DNA from: Sambucus nigra
Taxonomy: Eukaryota > Streptophyta > Magnoliopsida > Dipsacales > Adoxaceae
Assembly: GCA_949130495.1 (NCBI GenBank)
Contig: OX422221.1
Span: 147,221,405-147,285,404, forward strand
Length of the DNA stretch: 64,000 bases
Direction: 5' to 3'
The position numbers and the translations under genes were made by a program. Positions within the stretch are counted from its first letter, which is position 1, and the number at the start of each line of letters is the position of its first letter. A model generated the notes under the pieces. That model made no database searches. It was not told where the DNA came from and saw only the letters and a list, made by a program, of their open reading frames with translations. Below are positions 23,901-36,284 of the stretch, piece after piece.

Positions 23901-24333
23901 AGGGACAAAACGGTTTATACCCCTTAAAACCCAAAAATGACTCGTTTACTCAATTACGAGCCCTTTTAGCTCTAAAATTTTTTGAAACTCTGTTTCGACA
24001 ATTGGACACTCTTTTCCGACTATCTCGGCCATTCCGAGATTCACCGTGCTGTCAAAATTTCCATCCGAGGTACTTGACCGCAACCCCCTATTTTAACCCA
24101 TTGCATCTCACCGTGGATTTTCTAATTAAAACCTTACCTTTTGTCTCTTTACTCAATGGCGATGTATAATTAAAGTACTTCGACATATTTAATCCCTAAA
24201 GTAATTACAACACCCATCGAAAATCATCTAATCCTTGAAAATCCCAAAAATCACTATTCCGAGAAATTCCTCAAATTTCCAATTTATACCCAATTATGGA
24301 ATTTAATTATCTCCAAAAGGATGGGTTGTTACA
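20967..24333 (-). repeat. 3' LTR of the LARD-like element
   Basis: It starts TGTGATGCCCTGCC and ends GATGGGTTGTTACA on the plus strand, so on the minus strand it runs TGTAAC...TCACA. It aligns with 27395-30684. About 8% of positions differ in the first 345 bases by eye. The right copy lacks about 70 bp corresponding to about 23770-23840 here. It contains repeated CCCATTTCCCTTCTTCC motifs (22160-22340) and a cluster of GATCGATC palindromes (23360-23440). Confidence 0.93.
21688..22020. repeat. Tandemly duplicated block of about 135 bp in the LARD LTR
   Basis: Two copies (about 21688-21826 and 21878-22014) share AACTTCTCCCCA, GGGGTGTCTCGCAGAGCGAA, AACAAGGAACCCCC and TACACTACTACGCGGCAAGG, and end at TTAGACCCT. 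The same pair occurs in the other LTR (about 28107-28250 and 28310-28450). Diverged single copies lie in the interior near 25185-25275 and 25685-25775. Confidence 0.85.
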
Positions 24334-24346
24334 TACTTTCCCCTTA
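24334..24346 (-). other. Polypurine tract of the LARD-like element
   Basis: The minus strand reads TAAGGGGAAAGTA directly before the TGTAAC start of the 3' LTR. It is a standard Gypsy-type priming tract. Confidence 0.8.
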
Positions 24347-27300
24347 CAATGGAGTTTTGTCCTCAAAATTCGGATATAACCTACACCACAACCCTACGAT
24401 CACAAATTCCACTACGTCTTAGTACCCCCCAAATAAAAAAGGTGCTAACACAATGGTCCCTTACCATATTCCACCTACCTCAAGGTGTACTCAAATGTAC
24501 TAGCTTCACGACAAGCTCATCTAAATTTCTACCCATTTCGCACAACAACTACGCGTTACTCTAATGTCCTCTCTTGTCGCCAATAAGAGAAACGAGTCTA
24601 TAACTACCGCTCTAAATTTCTATGACACCCTTGCAAACAAGTGTCCGCTCGTCCATAGCAGGACAACAGATTTCCTTTAAAAAGGAAACTCTACTAAGAC
24701 TTGACTATTTTCGTTAGTCTCGTCGCTTAACTTGGGCACGTTACCTCTTATTGCCCCTTATACAATTGAAATATCGCGTACCTCTCACGACTTTCCATCC
24801 AGCACACTCCAAATCCATTTGTGCCTGCCTCACGTCATAAACATCAACTTTATATACTACGCCCCTCTTATTTCAGGTGGCATATAAACCAACTCACTAA
24901 GGTGACCATACACTTTTTAACCCATGCACATATGCACATCCAATTGGAACGTCTGACACATAACACTCTCTTTAAAGAAGGGTCTCCTTTCCTCGGTGTA
25001 ATACTCACACATGGGTCCTCCCAACTCGCGAAATTCAATTCTACTTACATCGGCGCAACTAAATCTATTGAACTTACATCCTAATAATGCTACGGTCTAA
25101 GCGTTACCATACCTACGCGAAACAAGTATAATTTTAAGTATGTCCCTAGTGCCCAAGGCCTCTCTCAACTTCCAACATTTGCTTGGTTTCATGCGTGGGA
25201 CGTCTCGCAAAGCGAAATCCAGACAAGGAACCCTCCCTTTACACTACTCCCTCGCGTTGTCGGTCATCGAGATATAGCTACCTAAGGCACACTAGCGGGA
25301 TGTCCTAAATCCTACATCACTAACCTATGAACGCATTTCTACTACTCTATCCTCCCACCTGAGCGAGAGGGAAAAATCTAACTAATCAAAGTGCCAACTG
25401 TCCGTAAAAGCGTTACGAACATCATATCCAAAACATATTTTCCCAAAATCTGCCTTTTCATTAAGGCTTGACTATAATCCTCAAATTAATTTCTCTAAGT
25501 CCTACTTCACCCACCCACTTATGGTGAGAGGACCACTTTGGTGCTTTTTCATAGCACAATATTTCCATAACCATACTATTATCATACGGCTCATAGTTTA
25601 TAGCGTTTAATTCACACTATATGACTTATCAACAAAACCATCATCCTCACATCCTATAACATCTCTCCACTCCCGACGTCGTTAAGGTTCATGCATGGAT
25701 CGTCTCGTAAAGCGAAATCCAAACAAGGAACCCCTCTAACACACTACTACTTAACTTCGTCGATCATGGAGGTCCGTTATCTTCGAATAAGCAGCCGAGA
25801 TAATCATATCCCCTCTTTCAACCAAATGTGGTCTGAACTCCCATCTCTATCCGGGGGCCATACCACTAATTTCTCACACCCCACTCAGTCCTTGCGCCAA
25901 CAATCATGAGCTTAAACTCACAACTCAATAATTAACCCGGTACACCTCAAATCACATCTATAAGGTTGCGACATACTCAAATCATGATAAGAAACCTCTG
26001 ATCATCGAAGTTCCATCTATGCACATAATAAAGGTGAACTCAACCTGTATTCAGGTGAGATATCGCAACAACAACCAGTTCCACCCGGGAACTGCGAATA
26101 CGATAGTCTTACCATCATTAGCCTTCTATCGCTCTGAATATACAATAACATATTATACTCACCACATTACCATACTCGTATGACACATATAAAACGAGTA
26201 TCACAAACCAGATATATATTCTATATTTAAAATATCAACACCCGCCTCTATAGCGAATGAAGGAAAATAAAACTCCGCTACTGCAAAAAACACATAGGCC
26301 TACATGATATAATGTTATCGATACTGCCACAAAACTCAAACTACACACACGAGTCTAGGGATAACGAACACCGCAACTTTACTTGGCCACGCTAATTATA
26401 CCTCTTCCTTCTGAGGTGAAACTCCTAACAATAACTTTGCCTTTACCTACTCCAAATGCTTCTTGGACCTAGTACTCTTGCCCTAACTAAACCCAAAATT
26501 ACTTAACTCTTTTCCCCACCTAGGTACCCTAACGTTATCCTTTATTCCTATCGGTAAAGGACAACCCGTGCGGCTCCGCACTCCACATTACAACACTCCC
26601 CATCTCGGTTCACCCTGACTCTTTCAAGGTTATCAGTATCTTGGACTCCATTGTTGCAATCCTGACAATCACTTCATTAATTCCCCCTAACTTCTTCTTC
26701 ATTAGAAGGAGATTCCACTACCGACCTCAACAACCCCACTTTAACAAGTTCCCCGGGTGGATGTCCACCAATGGGGTCCTCGAACACACACATTCTCCAT
26801 AAATGTTAGCAACACTTCTCTAGTGAGCCTACCATTCTTCGAAAGGACTCATTATTAATTGTACCTACCTCACCTCGGTACAAGCTTCACTTCTCCATAT
26901 TAATCTTTATTCACTGTCGGCCTATGGACGATCCTTATGTGAATAATTCAGAAACTCCATTCTTCTCATTCCTTCTAAATCATAGGGACTCACGATTGAA
27001 ACTGTCCATAAGTTCCCTTTTGAAGCCTTACTTCACTAGGAAATTCAGCTTTAGTACCACTTTCTACTATGGCGGTACTGTGGTACTCATAACTACTATA
27101 CTTTAGTAGTTGTTACGACAATCCTTAGTAAACACTACAAAGGAAGTGACCTTTACTACCCGCTGCTCCAGCTAAGCCCCGCCTCTTGCTGCCATCCAAG
27201 CCCCACACACGAATCTCGAACGAGCGCGCAAAAGATTTACATAATCTTATACTTATGGCAGGAGAATGAAATCTCATAAGGGAAATCAACAATCCTAATC

Positions 27301-27380
27301 CTGAGGCTCTATATCAAATCAAGAGTAACGTTGAAAGAGTAATACGTCCGCACAAATTCCTAAGGACACTAGAACCTGAT
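24347..27380 (-). other. Non-coding interior of the LARD-like element
   Basis: Only short open frames exist in any frame, none with retroelement motifs. Two diverged copies of the LTR block (GTCTCGCAAAGCGAAATCC near 25205 and GTCTCGTAAAGCGAAATCC near 25702) interrupt it. Composition is about the same as the LTRs. Packaging or dimerisation signals could reside here, but none can be named. Confidence 0.7.
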
Positions 27381-27392
27381 GCTGTGATACCA
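27381..27392 (-). other. Primer-binding site of the LARD-like element
   Basis: The minus strand reads TGGTATCACAGC two bases inside the 5' LTR. It differs by one base from the common initiator tRNA-Met site TGGTATCAGAGC. Confidence 0.82.
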
Positions 27393-27394
27393 TT

Positions 27395-30300
27395 TGTGAC
27401 ACCCCGCCTAATAAAATATCGGGTGATCACTCTTATATCAAATTAAAACAGGAGTCGCATATGGATCATTCTTAGCATTACTATCAAAAACCAAATTAAT
27501 TACTAATAACCTATTAGGCTGGCGTCAAAATTTTACTTAACTACTCTTTTTAAACCACTACCAAATTAAAATATCCACATAGTTTATGTAAATGAAACTG
27601 AAATGAAATAAAATAACCGAACACTCGGTTCAAATATAATACAACCATATCGAATGCCGCACTAAAAGGCGGAAAAGAATAAATAAATGCAATTGGCTTA
27701 TCAGCCCGAATATTTATACAGTACCTCCTATCTAGATTACAAGGAAAGAAGCGTCTATCGAGAACTTGCATGCATCCACAGCTTCTACAGCAGATGTCTG
27801 ACTCGAAAGAAGTGTCATCCAGCCGTCCATGTGTCTGGACATCTATATATATATATATATAGCAAGAGAGGGAAAAGTAGATAAACGGGTCAGAGCTAAA
27901 GTTTGAAAAATATTTAGTAAGTGCATAAATGCTTTATTTTAATAAAAATGTTTTATCTCATATTTAAATTTGGTATCACACTCCCGTGAGATACCCCTCA
28001 CCTCTCTTCTAACAGTGCACACCTAGTGCATCCCTCTAAACATCCTAGTCAAGCTACGCTGCCTAACTAACCCGTCACCCATATTTTAACAACCCTAGGT
28101 ATTCCAAGTACTAAGGGCTAAACTTCTCCCCATTCTCAACACTATGCCAAGTTCGTGCATGGGGTGTCTCGCGGAGCGAAATCCAAACAAGGAACCCCCT
28201 ATACACTACTACGCGGTAAGGTCGATCGTTAAGATCCATTAGACCCTCAGTACACGAAAGGTATATATATATATATACACACCATACAAGAAATCCTAAT
28301 ATTAGAGCACTAAGGGTTAAACTTCTCCCTAGTCTCAACACTAAGCCATGTTCGTGCGTGGGGTGTCTCGCAGAGCAAAATCCAAACAAGGAACCCCCCC
28401 TATACACTACTACGCGACAAGGTCGATCGTCGAGATTCATTAGAACCTCAGTACTCAATTTATACATATATACTCATATAATTAAATACACATGACATAC
28501 TCATTTTTATATACGTATCATGTTATACTTCCGGATATATCTCCCGGAATGAGAATTCATTTACAAAATGTTTCCTAATTCAATTTTCATTTTTATCTCA
28601 AAACTTTCCATTTCCTTTCTTCTATCCGGGAAATGTATTTAAAAGACAATTTTATTATTATAAAAATGATTTTTCAACTCATATGCTCCCATTTCCCTTC
28701 TTCCAACCAAGAAATGTATATAAATCCAATTCATTTATCCCATTTCCCTTCTTCCATCCAGAAAATGTATTTAAAGCCAATTCATTATCATAAATTGCTT
28801 TAATATGAATAATGTCCCACATTATTGTGAATAGTTATATTACATATCATATAATGTTTCTAAGACTGCCCGTCCGGGTTTCCCCACTGTGCGCGCCCCT
28901 AAATGGCTATCATCTTCTAGGGCCTATCACCAAGAGAACCATGGATCCTACAACGCAAGATGTCGGGAAGCAGCCATATGCCTACGGGAGAGTCATAACC
29001 ATACCCAAAATTACCTCACCATATAATAATCGCTCATATGGCCTATGACTATATTCACCTTTCATTCATTAGCCATGGGACTTCATCTTACACGCGCAAC
29101 TTCCCTTACGATAGCGATTTAGAGAGGTGTGTTCACATAAATTATCATTTATGAAAATCATTTCTTTTTCCAAGTTGAAAGCATTCATTTTTTACATTCT
29201 CAAAATCATTTATTTTCAATGATTAAATACCGATCTTGGAATATGCATTTCTTATTCTCTTAGTCATATTTTATTAATGACCTAGGACCCGAAGTGTAAT
29301 TGTCCTCACACTAGTCTACCAAATCCAAAACATCACCATTCTACCTTCTATTAATTCTAGGTTAACTCCCTATATCATATGGGACTTTAACCACTATAAA
29401 ACCTCCTTAGAATAAACCCAATTAACCCCATGCTAGTCTAGGATATTTGACTCCCTAACATAAGCCCACGATACCCTAAAATTAAATAGGCTGTGGATTT
29501 CTTTCCCACAAACCTAAGGACTACATCTCGTCCAAACAATCATTTTGAGGTCCCCCACCCTATTTTAGGAACCCCAACCTCCTGATTTATCAATTATTCT
29601 ATTTTCCTCGAAAATATAGTTTTAGTGTCACACACATAAAACTCTCACTTAATCCTCATAATTTCTCCTCTATTGGATGACTATTTACTTTTAAAAGATT
29701 ACTTATTTCTTCTCATAAATAACCTCGAATCAATTTAGAATTGGAAATTATCCTATCCAATTAACACTAGGAAGAGTTGTCAAAATTCTTGAAGGGTCGA
29801 TCGATCGACCCATGGCCCTCGATCGATCGATCCCCCACTCTCGATCGATCGATCATGACGGATAACTTCTTATCCGAGAAGTTGTTTCGGCCATGAAAGC
29901 TTCTCCCGAGCTTTTTATCTCTGTATCAAACATCCTACAACCTCAACCAACCACATACACATATATAAAATGGGTTCTAAACATCCTAGAACCCAAAACC
30001 AACAATTAATTTTGATTAAATTCTATGTTTCTCCGATTAAAAAAATCTTCGGGTTTATTCGTTTTAACTCCTGAAAACCCGTTTTATCCACGAAAACCCA
30101 ACCCAAAATCTTTAGGGTTTGTTAATACCAAACTACGATATGAGATTTATGATCAAAAGTAAATAAAGCAAGTAAATACTCTCATCCTTTTTTCTTTCTT
30201 CTCTCTCTTCTCTCTTTTCTTTCTATTATCTCCCTCTCACCCTCCTTATATAGGGAGAAAAGGGTTTATACCCCTTAAAACTCAAAAATGACTCGTTTAC

Positions 30301-30684
30301 TCAATTATGAGCCCTTTTAGCTCTAAAATTTTTTGAAACTTTGTTTCGACAATCGGACACTCTTTTCCGACTATCTCGGCCATTTCGAGATTCACCGTGC
30401 AGTCAAAATTTCCATCCGAGGTACTTGACCGCAACCCCCTATTTTAACCCATTGCATCTCACCGCGGATTTTCTAATTAATACCTTACCTTTTGTCGCTT
30501 TACTCAGTGGCGACTTATAATTAAAATACTTTGACATATTTAATCCCAAAAGTAATTACAACACCCATCGAAAATCATCTAATCCTTGAAAAACCCAAAA
30601 ATCACTATTCTGAGAAATTCCTCAAATTTCCAATTTATACCCAATTATGGAATTTAATTATCTCCAAAAGGATGGGTTGATACA
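27395..30684 (-). repeat. 5' LTR of the LARD-like element
   Basis: It starts TGTGACACCCCGCC and ends GATGGGTTGATACA on the plus strand. It matches the left LTR throughout, apart from a deletion near 30178 and small indels. A 118-codon minus-strand frame at 28111-28467 is only a translation of the duplicated block. Confidence 0.93.
30246..30253 (-). promoter_or_regulatory. TATA box in the 5' LTR of the LARD-like element
   Basis: The minus strand reads CCCTATATAAGGAGG. The other LTR keeps it near 23896-23902. It would allow transcription by RNA polymerase II even though the element encodes no proteins. Confidence 0.55.
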
Positions 30685-30689
30685 ACTAC
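30685..30689. repeat. Right target-site duplication of the LARD-like element
   Basis: ACTAC follows the TACA end of the right LTR and matches 20962-20966 exactly. Confidence 0.9.
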
Positions 30690-31478
30690 CAGAATTGCTC
30701 GATCCAGAAAAAAATATCAAATCTATTTTAGACCGAAGATAAAAAAAAAGTTCATATAGACCAAAAACCTTATAAGAAAACAAAGCCACGTTGATATGGA
30801 AACCAATTTGAACAAATCATATCACATACACAGATCAAAGATTACAAAATCATTAACATCAAATTAAATACTCGCAACGAATCATTTAATGTTAAGCATT
30901 TCTTCAGGCCTCCATCCCCGCAACCCATGAAACAAACATACTAAAGACATAAATACATGGCTAGAACCAAATTAGTTGACATATCTGAAGAAAGTGACGG
31001 GGATGGAGATGGGGGATGGGGTAGTAGAAAGCAATGGGGATGGGCAGTAAGAGATGGAGTGTTTGGGGAAAGGGTTGTGGATTTTGTTTCGATAGAAAAG
31101 GGTTTCAAAAAAATTAAGTATTTAGTTTTCTTTGATAAAAGTAAAAAAAATAAAAACAACACTTTTGGCATCACAATGTTGTTGTTGCCAAAAGTGATCA
31201 ATTTTTCTCAACACACTCTTATGTTGAGAAAAGTTAGGTCATGTTTGGAAACAAACAACTATGATGCTAAAAGCTCAAATACTCCGACTTTTGTTTTGCT
31301 AGATCCCCACTTAAAATTTATATCTTTGGCAACAAGATTTATTTTATGTTGCTAAAAGTACAATGTAAAATGGTATTTTGGCAACATAAATAAGATTTTG
31401 TTGCCAAAAGGTACATTTGTCAACAAAAACAGCACGTGTTGCTAAATATTGTTGCTAACGGTGAAAATTCTTGTAGTG
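30685..31478. mobile_element. CACTA-like non-autonomous DNA transposon, split by the LARD
   Basis: The right end, read on the minus strand, starts CACTACAAGAATTTTCACCG, the classic CACTA (EnSpm) terminus. With the LARD and one ACTAC copy removed, the left end reads CACTACCAGAATTGC starting at 20961. It matches the right end at 12 of the first 13 bases. The right 350 bp is rich in GGCAACA and TTGCTAAAAG motifs in both orientations, like CACTA subterminal repeats. The element would be about 0.8 kb with no transposase. A weak point is that the expected 3-bp duplication does not match (TAA left, AAT right). Confidence 0.5.
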
Positions 31479-34028
31479 AATGTAGTCAATAACAAAAGTG
31501 GTCTCTTGCTAAAAGTCCTCAGCAATGCCTTTGAGCTACATCCTGTAATGAATTCTACAATAAAAACTGTATCATTGAGGTCATCTACTTAGAGTTCCTC
31601 AAGATTAATCCATTTTTCAAATTATCTGGGGTATCTTATGTCTATCTGGATTTGAGAAGGGAATAATTTGCCTCCACATCTTTTGAGAGCCAATAAAATG
31701 ACCCACTAAGAACAAGACTAGCTTTGTAAAGCTTTTAATGATTCTAGGATTGAGTGTGCAAACCAATATCTAGATGTTCCTTTTGGAGTGAATGAGAAAG
31801 CTCTGCACAACAACTCATTAGAATATCTTAGAGAAAAATTAAAGGCGTATAGGTTTTAATATGGTTGATAAGATAGTTGATCCTATCTAAAGTAAATGTT
31901 GTGGGCATCATACAATTTAAAGGAAGAACATTGTGTTACACCTCGTTAGAGAAGGAGAAGAGTCTTTTGAAAATTTAATCGAATCAAGTTAGGGATGGTA
32001 TCTTGTAAAGCCCAAGGTAGTTACCCAAATGGTCTTGCATCTTTTTTATCTCATCAATTGAAAGTTTGCCCACCCTAGAACCTTTATGGGAATGACCACC
32101 AGGAATGGATAGTTTTTCCTTTATCAGAATGCGAACTAGTTACTTCTACGTGCATACAAGGACCTATTGACTCTACTCTATCCGACTCTCCTCATTTCCT
32201 TCGTTGAAACCTTAACGCTTTCATGATTTTGTATAAATTCCATTCACTGTCATGATTCTTAAAGCAAAGTAAAGAGAATTTTTAAGCTGAAGTGGTTTTA
32301 GAGAACAGTCATTCCTATTAAAGGTGCCAAACTAATGAATATGAAGATGGTTAAGACCCAAGCCTCTCTAATTATCCTCATAAGAGGTGGAGGAAGTATT
32401 GATAAGTTAGTTATAATAATATCAAAGGATTTATAGTGGTTCATTATACTACATACATAAAATATGAAGGTGTTCCTCTCTTATATATTTTATATAACGA
32501 GGAATGACACTAACATGACCATGCCTTAGTATTGGGCTAAACTAATCCGAGGTCTTTGTAATGATCAAGGAACATTATATGAGTAAATGGTAGAATACTC
32601 AAGTTTTTTATATCTCACATAGGACTCACAAGACTATAATTTATCTAAGAGATTTAAGTATAATGGGTTAAATAAAATATGAGGGAGGGAAGTGGTATTT
32701 TCCCTCTATAAATGCGAAATTTATTATCTTTTCTCTCTACTCTATATGGAGCTAACTTAGTTAAGATGCCATAGTTTTCCCCTTAAGTGTCCATTATATA
32801 GTTAGAGAGGTGCAGTGTTGGAAGGAGTTGTAGGTCAGTAGTGGTGGTTGTTGGGAGCATTAAATGTCACGTAATGTTGTAGGACAACCCATAAAACATG
32901 AAAGAGAACCTATTATTAGTTGTTTTGTTGGTATCTATAACACCGAGTTTAGCAGAATGAGGTTTTGTCGATATCTCAACCTTGATTGAGTGTATCTAGG
33001 AGATGATGTATTTTAGGGAGAATGATTGAGGTACATTATGCCATGAAGAGATATGTTTTAACCTATATCGAGGTATTTTGGAGATGATGAACCCCCTTGC
33101 CCTAGTGATAGTCAAAGAGTGTTTTCTGATCTCTTTGAAGCTTAGTCATACATTGTAGAGAGACTACGAGGTTCTTTCTTTATGGTTTAGACATCGGCAG
33201 TATGAGCCAAGGTATAGTATAAGCCCATTGTATTTACATCCACCATCATATATATTGTTTATACCTCTTTGGAATGCGTATATGTTTTGTACGCACCAAA
33301 CCAGTATCTGGTTTATGCTAATTAAACACCACAAATATTTTTTATTATACCTCTCAAGGAATTACATTGATTAAAATAATTTGCCTATTTTTTTATTTTT
33401 ATCAATCGGCATCTACAACCTAAACGTGGATCACTTATCTAATTAATAATAAGGATCTCAAAATATAATTATGTGTTAAAGGAGAAGGTATGAGTATTCT
33501 TAGCCAAGTTGGATATCTCTCATTCGTGAATTTGTTGCTTCTTTTCTTATCTTTCTGGTTGCTATTTTCCATAGTATTACCTTAAGGGAGGGTGAAAAGA
33601 ACCCCCATTAAGGAGTAAGCGTAAAATGGTGTTGAGTAACCTTTTTTTTGGTTTCTTTAATTTACCTTGACTTGATAGCTCATACAAGATCCTTTTTTTC
33701 TTTCAAATGTCTTACTACCATTTCATTAAGATTAGTCACTGCTTTCAATGGATGATATTTCTTTATAAATGGATCGACATCATCTAACATAACAAACCAA
33801 ATTCTAACGAGAAAAATGGGCGGATGAGTAACTGAATTCGGGGGCATTGCAATTATAAATATTTAGTGGTTTGATTAATAAAATGATATTAAGATCTAGG
33901 TTCGATCAAGTTATCCTAGGCCCATTAGAATCCACACCCTTATCTCTCATTAGGTTCCCCATCGTAGCCTATGAATAAGTAGCTAAAGAATTATATTTTG
34001 TCAAATTTCCCACAAAAAATAGTTGGGA

Positions 34029-34030
<2 letters not shown>
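31479..34030. other. Spacer without a recognisable gene
   Basis: No long open frame is present. A minus-strand stretch near 31985-32130 stays open for about 47 codons but has no motif I can place. Otherwise the region looks like decayed intergenic DNA. Confidence 0.5.

Positions 34031-34105
<75 letters not shown>
34031..34105. repeat. Compound microsatellite (AT)n-(AG)n
   Basis: About 20 AT units are followed by about 17 AG units without interruption. Confidence 0.97.
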
Positions 34106-34107
<2 letters not shown>

Positions 34108-34402
34108 ATGAATTAAGAGTCCACCATTTATTGGTAATGTGGCATAATAATGAATATATTAAAATATTGAGATGACATTGAACCGGTGTTCTTAATCTGA
34201 CTATATCAAACTCTATTTATGTTAACATTAGATTAAACTATAGAGATATCAATATAAGCCCTTAACAATAACATTTATGATTTAGTTTTGTAATTTTTTT
34301 GTAATTTATCACTTCAACATCTTCGATTATTGCCCTTATATGCTTGAGCACCACATATTCCGCCTTAATATACTTCTCTAGACACCATGTTGTCAATTAA
34401 GG

Positions 34403-34880
34403 TCACCTCCTTTTTGGTTTGGGATTGGTACAACCACAATTCATTGGGTAACTTGATCTTGAAGTGGGCATCCACCTAAATTGAATAACCCTCAGCTTTA
34501 TTATGCACCTCCTAATACCTTCGAGCATATTATAAGATGCTCTCGTGAGGTTTCTTCCCAAGCATAAGAAAATATTTGAGTAACATCTCATGGTTATAAA
34601 CATGGTCACAAAAGGATTTGCTAATTGTTGAAAACTTTTCATAAAGCATATATGCATCTTCTTGAACCATTTTTAAGCCACGAGACCCAAATTGGAGGGG
34701 AAAATGTGACACAAAAGTGCCTCATTATTATTCTATAATGCCATGGTCTGCCGATAATAGCGAACATGGTGGGTTGGGTTAGTCTTTTCATCATTGATTT
34801 TAAAGCAAGGGGAGTATGTAGATATTGGATCGATACTGAATCTTAAAGAATGATTTTGAGTTTCCATTGGTTTATCTTAT
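34403..34880 (-). pseudogene. Decayed Ty3/Gypsy gag fragment
   Basis: Translating leftward, pieces in shifting frames resemble the plant Gypsy capsid core (Pfam Retrotrans_gag). They are THHVRYYRQTMAL, then NNEALLCHIFPSNLG, then KWFKKM, then SFQQLANPFV. These follow the usual order of a DP..HV..F...M segment, a cysteine-containing helix, a WF motif and a F..LA..FV motif. Stops and frameshifts break it, and no LTR or pol lies next to it. It is an old relic unrelated to elements A and B by position. The assignment rests on spaced motifs, not on an alignment. Confidence 0.5.
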
Positions 34881-36166
34881 TTTATCTGGTCAGATTTTGG
34901 TATCTAAGTCAGCTAGGTAACTTTAGTTACCTAGTTTATGAGATATTTTACACCATTTAGGACTCTCGAATTTTGTCTCCTATTAAGGAGTGTTTTAACA
35001 TTTATTTTTCAAGAGAGATAAATTGGGCATTCTGTTTTTGTCACCCAATAGAGAATTTTATGAGTGAAAATTAAGGGTTGTCTTTTTTCCCCCAGAAAAT
35101 TGGTTATTTTGGGGGTTAATTGTGGTATTCTCTATTAAGGATTTGGGTATAATCTGGAATCTTTTGTGGCGAGAGTAATATTTATGAGACTCTTATATAT
35201 TCGTGTGTGAGGGTTAATTTGTGAGAAGATAAATATTATTTTAAGTGAGGAAGGAATGTCTTTCCATTTGTAATCTTCTTTAATTTGTTGAGATAGATCA
35301 CATGTGGACGTAACCAAATTGGTGGTTGGAGTTCAATGTTTGAAATTACGAATTTGTGTAATCTATTACACAAAAGTGTGTAGTCTTATACAATTCAGGA
35401 TCTTTAAAAAAAAAAGTAATTTTGATGCTCAGATACCACTTAAAACTAATCTATTACACAAGAGTGTGAAGATTAAAAATTCTCTTTCACCTCTATTGTA
35501 AAAATCCTTTAAATCTTAATGGTAAAAACCCTTTAAACTTTAATGGTTGAATACATACACACACACACACACACACACACATATAGAGGGACAAATTAGT
35601 TCAGGTTAGTGCGATGTTCAAAGTCTAATAAATAAAAGTTAGAAATTGAATGAGATGAGGTGAAGTGGATTGAAGATAATAATTCTGATAATGAGGAAGT
35701 CAAAATACAAGAAAATCCCGAGTTTTTTAATTGAAAGACAACACACACCACGAGTCCACTATAAAAACAGTTTAGGTGCAAATTAAAGTTTACAATGTGT
35801 AAATGAATCAATACTCCCACTACACCCATTATACCAACGCAAGCACTAAATGACCCCACAACTATTGAAATAGACCAGACAAAAAAAAAGTAGACTAGTA
35901 GTACATGCATAACCTCGTAGTCAAAGCCAGATTATCTAGTGAAGAGGTAACACAAATTAGGTTTGAATAAGTTTGGATTTAAATTATGGTTAGGAAATCA
36001 AATATGAATACAATGGTAGAAATGGTTGCTTTATGATTTGATGTTTTGACCTTATGAAAATAAAAAAACAATTTGTGTACAAGAAGTTTAGATCACGAGT
36101 TTATAACACTATAAAAGGATCTACACAAATAGAACATAACTAAATCATATCTTAGAGTATATATGA
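34881..36166. other. Spacer with a CA microsatellite
   Basis: No gene is recognisable. A 104-codon minus-strand frame (35596-35910) is low-complexity and has no motif. Short repeats such as CTATTACACAA with AGTGTG (35360 and 35452) are present. Confidence 0.5.
35556..35580. repeat. (AC)n microsatellite
   Basis: About 12 uninterrupted AC units are visible. Confidence 0.95.
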
Positions 36167-36284
36167 GTTTCCAACACTGATTTAGTTATTAAACAAGATC
36201 TACTTACATCAAAGATATATATATTTTGTTTCCAACACTGATTTAGTTATTAAACAAGATCTACTTACATCAAAGATATATATG
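36167..36284. repeat. Direct tandem duplication, period 61 bp
   Basis: Two nearly identical copies start GTTTCCAACACTGATTTAG at 36167 and 36228. They differ mainly around the junction. The high identity suggests a recent duplication. Confidence 0.92.

Larger units (their letters stand above)
20967..30684 (-). mobile_element. LARD-like non-autonomous LTR retrotransposon
   Basis: This 9,718-bp element has LTRs of 3,367 and 3,290 bp, a 3,061-bp interior, a perfect ACTAC duplication, a tRNA-Met-type primer site beside the right LTR and a purine tract beside the left LTR. It is thus oriented on the minus strand. The interior shows no gag, protease, RT or integrase motif. Large retrotransposon derivatives (LARDs) have exactly this plan: LTRs of several kb around a non-coding interior. 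Long LTRs and the primer site suggest a Ty3/Gypsy parent, possibly chromovirus-like. Next to the purine tract, a minus-strand NFEDKTPL followed by a stop recalls the end of plant Gypsy pol, which would be a remnant of that parent. Confidence 0.85.

Noticed and set aside
28111..28467. A 118-codon minus-strand frame with an internal repeat
   Set aside because: The repeat is the duplicated LARD LTR block. The left LTR does not keep the frame open.
30957..31355. A 132-codon plus-strand frame with an acidic, Gly/Trp-rich start
   Set aside because: It lies inside the CACTA-like segment and runs into its subterminal repeats. An opposite-strand frame overlaps it. It could be a captured gene piece, but I cannot identify a source.
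31985..32130. A minus-strand stretch of about 47 open codons (GGHSHKGSRVGKLS region)
   Set aside because: It looks protein-like but matches no family I can name and is surrounded by stops.
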